The notes below the pieces were generated by a model. It was not told the DNA's origin, did not search any database, and saw only the letters and a program-made list of their open reading frames with translations. The position numbers and the translations under genes are program-made. From an uncultured Anaerolineae bacterium (GTDB lineage Bacteria; Chloroflexota; Anaerolineae; CG2-30-64-16): a stretch of 43,117 nucleotides of DNA. Shown here piece after piece: positions 38,083 to 43,117 of this stretch (positions within the stretch are counted from its first letter, which is position 1; the number at the start of each line of letters is the position of its first letter). The stretch is taken from contig CAKZKT010000124.1 in the NCBI GenBank assembly GCA_937124585.1, forward strand, positions 10,001 through 53,117. Direction: 5' to 3'.

Positions 38083-41000
38083 CGCGACCGACCAGGCCAC
38101 GGCCGACCTGGTGGCACGGCTGGCGACCGAAGCAGCTTTGCTACGTCAAAACGAATACCTCTCCGCACTCCACGAGACGACCCTGGGGCTGATGCACCGA
38201 CTGGACCTCGATGACCTGCTGGAGGCGATCGTCAAACGCGCCACGTATCTGCTGGGCGCTGCTTTCGGCTGGCTTTACCTGGTGGACGAAAAAACCAACA
38301 CCCTCGAGGTCAAATTTGGCTCTGCCCAATTCGATGAATACATCGGCAATCGCCTGGAGCCCGGCGAAGGCCTGGCCGGCCAGGTATGGGTGACGGGCCA
38401 GCCGATCGCGGTGGACGATTATGCGACCTGGCCCCACCGTTCCGCCAAATTCGCCGCCCACCTGATCCATGCCGCCGTCGGCGTTCCCCTCACCCTCGAT
38501 GATCAGATCATCGGCGTGCTCGGCGTCTCGCAGACAAAGCCGGGCGTGCCGTTCGACGCCGAAGAGGTGACGCTGCTCACCCGCTTCGGCCAGCTGGCCG
38601 CCGTCGCCATTGACAACGCGCAGCTCTACACCACGTCGCGGCGCCAGGCGCAGGAAATGGCGCTCCTGAATCAGGTGCGCACGGCGCTGGCCAGCGAACT
38701 CGACCTGTCCGCGCTGCTGCGCACCGTCGTCGAAGCCATCGCCAGCACCTTCGGCTACACCCTGGTCAGCCTCTACCTGCTGGAAAACGACGCGCTGGTG
38801 CTCCAGCATCAGGTCGGCTACGATCGCGTGCTATCCCGCATCCCCCTCACGCATGGGGTGATGGCGCGTGTCGTGCGCACCGGCCAGTCCGCGTTTCTGC
38901 CCGACGTCCACGCCGATCCCGACTTCCTGGAGGCGATCCCCGGCATCTGCTCAGAAGTGTGTGTGACGCTGCGCGATCGCGGGCAGATTGTTGGCGTGCT
39001 GAATGTCGAGAGCATCCACAACACCCGGCTGACCGAGGCCGACCTGCATCTGATGAGCGCGGTCGCCGAGCAGGTCAACGTCGCCATTGGCCGCGCGCGG
39101 CTCTACACCGCGGTGCGAGAGAGCGAACAACTCTACCGCTCTGTGGTCGAAAACGTCAAAGAGGTCTTTTTCCGCATTGACAAACATGGCAACTGGACCT
39201 TCCTGAATCCGGCCTGGACCGCTCTCACCGGCTTTACGGTGGCCGAGAGCCTGGGAAAATCGTTCATCGACTTCGTGGATGTGGAGGATCGCAGCACGCT
39301 GCGCGGCGATTTCGTCGCCCTCATCGCCATGAAGCAAAAAGAGTATCAGGCCGAGCTGCGCTACGTGGCCGCTGACGGCAGCAAACGCTGGGTCGAGGCG
39401 CGTGCCCAGCTGATCTATCGCGCAGAAGATGGCGGCTTCGACGGCGCGTTCGGCGTGCTCACCGACGTGAGCGAACGCCATCTGGCCGCCGAGGAACTAG
39501 CGCGGCAGCGCGACTTCGCGCTGCAGATCATGAACAACATGGCGCAGGGACTGACCGTCACGGATGCCGAAGGCTTCTTCGAATATGTCAACCCTGCTTT
39601 CGCGCGCATGCTGGGCGACGACGCCGAACTGCTGCTCGGCAAGCACCCGAAAGATTTCGCCCTGTCGGAGGACTGGCCAGCCCTGGAGGAAGCCTGGCAA
39701 CAAGTTCGCCAGGGGGTCTCGGCCGTACACGAGAGCCGTCTGCGCCGCCGGGATGGTGCCATCGTCTATGCCCTAAGCACCAGCGCGCCGCGGCTGCGAG
39801 ATGGCCTCGTCATCGGCGCGATCACGGTGGTGACCGACCTGACCGAGCGCAAACACATGGAAGAGGCGCTGGCCCAGGCGCGCGATCAAGCCCTGGAAGC
39901 CTCACGCCTCAAGTCCGAATTCCTGGCGACGATGAGCCATGAGATCCGCACGCCCATGAACAGCACCCTGGGCATGATCGAGCTCCTCCTCGACACAGAG
40001 CTGACCCCCGAACAGCGAGAGCTCGCCGAAGGCGCCCAGGAGGCTGCGCAATCGTTGCTGGCCATCATTGACGACATCCTCGACTTCTCCAAGATCGAGG
40101 CCGGCAAACTGGTCTTCGAGCATCTGGATTTCGAGGTTGCCGATGTCGTCCGCAAGGCAGCCGATCTGTTCATGCCGAAGGCGCGCGCCAAAAATCTCGA
40201 CCTGCGGGTGCTGATCGCGCCGGAAACGCCGCAATGGGTGCGGGGCGATCCCCATCGGCTGCGCCAGGTGCTGGTCAATTTGCTCAGCAACGCGGTGAAG
40301 TTTACGCAGCGCGGGGAAATCGTCGTCGAGGTGGCGCTGGAGAGCATGAGCGAGAAGCACATCAGCCTCTACTTCAGCGTCACCGATACCGGGATCGGCC
40401 TGTCTGAAACCGCGCGGCGCCGGCTGTTCCAGCCATTCACCCAGGCCGACGGCTCAACGACCCGGCGCTACGGCGGCACGGGCCTGGGCCTGGCCATCTG
40501 CAAACGCCTGGTGGAAATGATGGGCGGCGAGATCGGCGCCGACAGCACCGAGGGACATGGCTCGGTCTTCTGGTTCACGGCGCATTTCGCGTACGCGACC
40601 GAGCATCATCCGACCCAACCCGAAACGAAGCAACGTGAGGCCACAGCCTTGACCGCCGTACCGGTTGTGGCCGCCCATGTCCTCCTGGCCGAGGACAATC
40701 CGATGAATCAGCGCCTGGGCGTGCTTCAGCTGCAGAAGCTGGGCTTCCGGGTAACGCCGGTCAGCCACGGCAAGGCGGCACTCGAAACCTATTTGAAGCG
40801 GCCGCATGAGTACGACCTGGTCCTCATGGATTGCCAGATGCCGCAGATGGACGGCTTCGAGGCCAGTCGGGCAATTCGGAAAGCCGAGGCAAGCCTGGGA
40901 CGGCACGTGCCGATCATCGCCATGACCGCCAACGCGTTCCAGGGCGATCGCGAAGCCTGCATGGCGGCCGGCATGGACGACTACATCAGCAAGCCAGTGC

Positions 41001-41512
41001 GTTGGGCCGAACTGCGCGCCGTCCTGAACCGCTGGATCGTGGGCGCAGCGATGGAAGCCGAACCGATCGCCGACCTGACAGCCGGCGAGATGACGCCGAC
41101 GCGCGATGAGACTGCGACCGGGCCGCTTGATCCGACCGTCCTGCGCAGCCTCAAACGCCTGGCGCCTCCGGACAAGCCCCAGGCGCTGGTCGAGCTGATC
41201 GAGACCTTCCTGGAGAGCACGGCAGCCCGGCTGCCCGATCTGCAGGCGGCCGTGGCCCGCGGCGACAGCAAGATGGCCGCTCAGATCGCGCACAGCCTGA
41301 AAGGAAGCACGGGTAGCTTCGGAGCGCTCCGGCTCAGCGGCCTGCTCGGGCAACTGGAAGCACTCAGCAAAAGCGGTGCGCTCCAAAATGCCGGGGCGCA
41401 GCTGGCCGAAATCGAAGCGGAATACGAGCGGATGCGGCTGGCGTTCGAGCAAGAGCTGGCAGCATGCCGGACGTCTGACGCGTCAGCCCGCCAGGCCGGC
41501 TCGCTGTTGTAG
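38054..41512 (+). CDS. Soluble hybrid histidine kinase (GAF-GAF-PAS-PAS-HisKA-HATPase-REC-Hpt)
   Basis: A 1152-aa cytoplasmic phosphorelay protein. Two GAF domains (about 45-190 and 205-345) and two PAS domains (350-470, 485-610) precede HisKA with H629 ([20 protein letters not shown]), HATPase ([33 protein letters not shown]), a receiver with D926 ([18 protein letters not shown]) and an Hpt domain with H1080 ([16 protein letters not shown]). All four relay stations are present. The ATG at 38054 follows GGGAG and lies inside rsmD (29-bp overlap), indicating coupled translation. Unlike the kinases at 19957 and 22709 it can send phosphate onward to a separate receiver, whose identity is not seen. 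Confidence 0.95.
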   Translation: MPRNKPKRPDATDQATADLVARLATEAALLRQNEYLSALHETTLGLMHRLDLDDLLEAIVKRATYLLGAAFGWLYLVDEKTNTLEVKFGSAQFDEYIGNRLEPGEGLAGQVWVTGQPIAVDDYATWPHRSAKFAAHLIHAAVGVPLTLDDQIIGVLGVSQTKPGVPFDAEEVTLLTRFGQLAAVAIDNAQLYTTSRRQAQEMALLNQVRTALASELDLSALLRTVVEAIASTFGYTLVSLYLLENDALVLQHQVGYDRVLSRIPLTHGVMARVVRTGQSAFLPDVHADPDFLEAIPGICSEVCVTLRDRGQIVGVLNVESIHNTRLTEADLHLMSAVAEQVNVAIGRARLYTAVRESEQLYRSVVENVKEVFFRIDKHGNWTFLNPAWTALTGFTVAESLGKSFIDFVDVEDRSTLRGDFVALIAMKQKEYQAELRYVAADGSKRWVEARAQLIYRAEDGGFDGAFGVLTDVSERHLAAEELARQRDFALQIMNNMAQGLTVTDAEGFFEYVNPAFARMLGDDAELLLGKHPKDFALSEDWPALEEAWQQVRQGVSAVHESRLRRRDGAIVYALSTSAPRLRDGLVIGAITVVTDLTERKHMEEALAQARDQALEASRLKSEFLATMSHEIRTPMNSTLGMIELLLDTELTPEQRELAEGAQEAAQSLLAIIDDILDFSKIEAGKLVFEHLDFEVADVVRKAADLFMPKARAKNLDLRVLIAPETPQWVRGDPHRLRQVLVNLLSNAVKFTQRGEIVVEVALESMSEKHISLYFSVTDTGIGLSETARRRLFQPFTQADGSTTRRYGGTGLGLAICKRLVEMMGGEIGADSTEGHGSVFWFTAHFAYATEHHPTQPETKQREATALTAVPVVAAHVLLAEDNPMNQRLGVLQLQKLGFRVTPVSHGKAALETYLKRPHEYDLVLMDCQMPQMDGFEASRAIRKAEASLGRHVPIIAMTANAFQGDREACMAAGMDDYISKPVRWAELRAVLNRWIVGAAMEAEPIADLTAGEMTPTRDETATGPLDPTVLRSLKRLAPPDKPQALVELIETFLESTAARLPDLQAAVARGDSKMAAQIAHSLKGSTGSFGALRLSGLLGQLEALSKSGALQNAGAQLAEIEAEYERMRLAFEQELAACRTSDASARQAGSLL

Positions 41513-41515
41513 CAC

Positions 41516-41540
41516 AAAATGGCGGCTTGCGCCGCATTTT
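41516..41540. terminator. Bidirectional terminator between convergent genes
   Basis: AAAATG/CATTTT and CGGC/GCCG arms (41516-41526 and 41531-41540, one bulged G) around a TTGC loop. It has an A-run on the left and a T-run on the right, so it works in both directions, between the kinase (plus) and the metallo-beta-lactamase (minus). Confidence 0.75.
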
Positions 41541-41594
41541 CACCCGCAGAGACCGCGCGCGAACAGTGGCGCCAACGATGATGCGATCGGCGTT

Positions 41595-43001
41595 CTAAAA
41601 CACAAAGCTCTGTCCGCGCTGCGGGACGGTCACTTTGGCCATCCCGCTTTCCTCCAGCCTGTCCGCCAGGATGGATTGGGCGACCGGCTCGCCGTGCACG
41701 ACGAACGTGTGTTGCAGCCGACGCCGATCGAACGACTGCGCCCAGGCCAACAATTCGGCCTGATCGGCGTGCGCGCTGAAGCCGTCAATGGCCACCACCT
41801 GCGCCCGCACCCTGAACTCCTCGCCCAGGATCTTGACCCGACTCTCGCGATCCACGATGCGGCGGCCGAGAGTGTGCTCGGCCTGAAAGCTGACGAACAG
41901 GATCGTGTTGTCGGGGTCCTCGATGCCGTTCTTCAGATGATGCAAGATGCGACCGTTCTCGGCCATGCCGCTGGCGCTGATGATCACGGCCGGCTCTGTC
42001 AGGTAGTTCAGCTGCTTGCTGCGAGTCTGCTCGCGCACATATTCGATCAGCGGCGAGTCGAACGGATTGGCCCGTTTCCCCTCAGTCAGGAAAGCCCGCA
42101 CCGTTTCATCCCATTCCTCCGGATGCATCCGAAAGACCTCGGTGGCGTTGACGGCCAGGGGGCTGTCCACGTAGATCGGGATGGCCGGAATGTCGCCATC
42201 GGCCGCCAGCTCGTTGAGCGCGAACACAATCTCCTGCGTGCGGCCCACGGCAAACGCCGGCACGATCACCCGGCCGCGGCGGCGCACCGTATCACGCACC
42301 ACCGCGCGCAGCTTTTTGTGGGCATCCTCGTATGTGCCGTGAAGCCGGTTGCCGTATGTGCTCTCCATGATCAGGATATCGGCGGCATCGAGCAGATCAG
42401 GCGATTTGACGATCGGGATCTCGGCCCGGCCGACATCGCCGCTGAAGACGACGCGCCATTTTTTGCCGGTCTCACGGTCGTGGATGTCCAATGCCACACA
42501 GCTCGAACCCAGAATATGGCCGGCGTAGTAGAAGGTCGCCTCGACGCCATCGGCCACAATGACGGGCCGATGGTAGCCCGCGCCGATGAAATGCCCCAGG
42601 CTGGCCTGGGCATCGGCCCGCGTGTAGATCGGCTCGATCAGGGGCTCGCCCTGCTGCGCCTTCTTCTTGTTGAGGTACGCCACATCGCTTTCCTGGATAT
42701 GGCCGCTGTCGAGCAGCATGTATGTGCACAGGTTGCGCGTAGCTGCCGTGCACCAGATGTGGCCTTGGAATCCTTGTTTGATCAGATTGGGCAGATTGCC
42801 GGAGTGATCAATGTGCGCGTGGCTGAGCACCACGGTGGTGATCGTGCGCGGGTCGAAAGGAAAGCGCAGGTTCCGGTCGTACGCATCGGCGCGACGGCCC
42901 TGATACAACCCGCAGTCGAGGAGGATACGCTGCCCGTTGACCTCGATGAGATGCATGGAGCCGGTGACTTCCTGCGCGGCCCCCCAAAACGTGATACGCA
43001 T
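41595..43001 (-). CDS. Beta-CASP metallo-beta-lactamase-fold RNA nuclease
   Basis: A 468-aa MBL-fold protein with HxHxDH ([14 protein letters not shown]), further metal motifs ([18 protein letters not shown]), the beta-CASP domain ([32 protein letters not shown]) and the C-terminal RMMBL part ([35 protein letters not shown]). This is the family of T. thermophilus TTHA0252 and archaeal CPSF-like ribonucleases. The ATG at 43001 follows GGAG. RNA processing or decay is the likely role. It is distinct from RNase J by its shorter length. The next gene upstream on the same strand ends 11 bp before it, so they may be cotranscribed. Confidence 0.93.
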   Translation of the reverse strand: MRITFWGAAQEVTGSMHLIEVNGQRILLDCGLYQGRRADAYDRNLRFPFDPRTITTVVLSHAHIDHSGNLPNLIKQGFQGHIWCTAATRNLCTYMLLDSGHIQESDVAYLNKKKAQQGEPLIEPIYTRADAQASLGHFIGAGYHRPVIVADGVEATFYYAGHILGSSCVALDIHDRETGKKWRVVFSGDVGRAEIPIVKSPDLLDAADILIMESTYGNRLHGTYEDAHKKLRAVVRDTVRRRGRVIVPAFAVGRTQEIVFALNELAADGDIPAIPIYVDSPLAVNATEVFRMHPEEWDETVRAFLTEGKRANPFDSPLIEYVREQTRSKQLNYLTEPAVIISASGMAENGRILHHLKNGIEDPDNTILFVSFQAEHTLGRRIVDRESRVKILGEEFRVRAQVVAIDGFSAHADQAELLAWAQSFDRRRLQHTFVVHGEPVAQSILADRLEESGMAKVTVPQRGQSFVF

Positions 43002-43012
43002 GGCGTCTCCGC

Positions 43013-43117
43013 TCAGTGCTGGATCAGAAGTCGATCTATGGCCGCGGTCAGCTCGGCCAGAGTGCTCACCTGGAGGATCGCGTCGCACAGCGGCGCGTAC
43101 TTCAGCATGTCGCTGTC
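43013..43117 (-). CDS. C-terminal fragment of an unidentified protein, cut by the window edge
   Basis: Thirty-four residues read on the minus strand to a TGA at 43013-43015, starting [20 protein letters not shown] and ending [10 protein letters not shown]. The frame is open to the edge of the window. Spacing to the MBL start (11 bp) suggests an operon. The fragment is helical and acidic; a P-loop or partition-type ATPase tail is possible but is not supported beyond a vague resemblance. Confidence 0.5.
   Translation of the reverse strand, partial: DSDMLKYAPLCDAILQVSTLAELTAAIDRLLIQH

Noticed and set aside
1-43117. CRISPR arrays, insertion sequences, prophage or integron features
   Set aside because: No regularly spaced direct repeats with unique spacers, no transposase or integrase reading frame and no terminal inverted repeats were seen. 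The repeats at 1-301 are promoters, and those at 37458-37481 are short octamers.

Overview
The window is GC-rich bacterial chromosome and most likely comes from a member of the Chloroflexota, of the Anaerolineae/Caldilineae/Chloroflexia type. I infer this from the gene content: a secreted protein with long Thr-Pro linkers, very large GAF/PAS hybrid histidine kinases, a YacL-type PIN-TRAM protein next to a cytidylate-kinase-like gene, and CIRCE control of hrcA-grpE-dnaK. No database search was possible. I see no transposase, prophage, CRISPR array or plasmid function, so the window reads as core chromosome with signalling modules inserted.

Layout. 1-321: three near-identical sigma70-type promoters in tandem on the minus strand, firing out of the left edge. 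322-3007 (minus): dnaX-ybaB-recR, replication and recombination. 3145-4978: an unrecognised HEAT-like protein and tatA. 5123-6885: a GAF/HisKA_2 kinase and its ANTAR-type antiterminator regulator. 6928-8572: two-subunit class I fumarase. 8634-10725: a 63-aa orphan (minus), then a plus-strand run of a CsoR-family repressor lacking two of its three usual metal ligands, a 24-aa membrane peptide, thioredoxin, an ECF sigma factor and a soluble zinc anti-sigma factor. This run is the best candidate here for an undescribed (redox-responsive) circuit. 10808-10881: tRNA-Val(GAC). 10901-14591: T-box-controlled thrS, then infC-rpmI-rplT with structured leaders. 14826-18914: PIN-TRAM protein, cytidylate-kinase-like protein, cysS and rlmB. 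19110-26626: cheR and two large sensor kinases. 26727-28215: a Sua5-type tRNA-modification enzyme and a PspC protein. 28282-32075 (minus): hrcA-grpE-dnaK with promoter and CIRCE. 32114-34586 (minus): two surface-polysaccharide enzymes, divergent from a secreted, membrane-anchored duplicated-domain protein (34695-36365), which is followed by a FemAB/GNAT-like acyltransferase, rsmD and a third hybrid kinase ending in an Hpt domain. 41595-43117 (minus): a beta-CASP metallo-beta-lactamase nuclease and the tail of an unidentified gene.

Regulation is unusually readable. Three promoters place the -10 box 6-7 nt before the start codon (genes at 3145, 19110 and 26727), predicting leaderless mRNAs. Two promoters use the T-run of an upstream terminator or terminator-like hairpin as part of the -35 box (infC and hrcA). 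A shared octamer repeat (YYGATTTG) lies just before the start codons of dnaX and rsmD in sense orientation. The thrS ribosome-binding site lies in an exact 16-bp tandem duplication directly after a T-box terminator.
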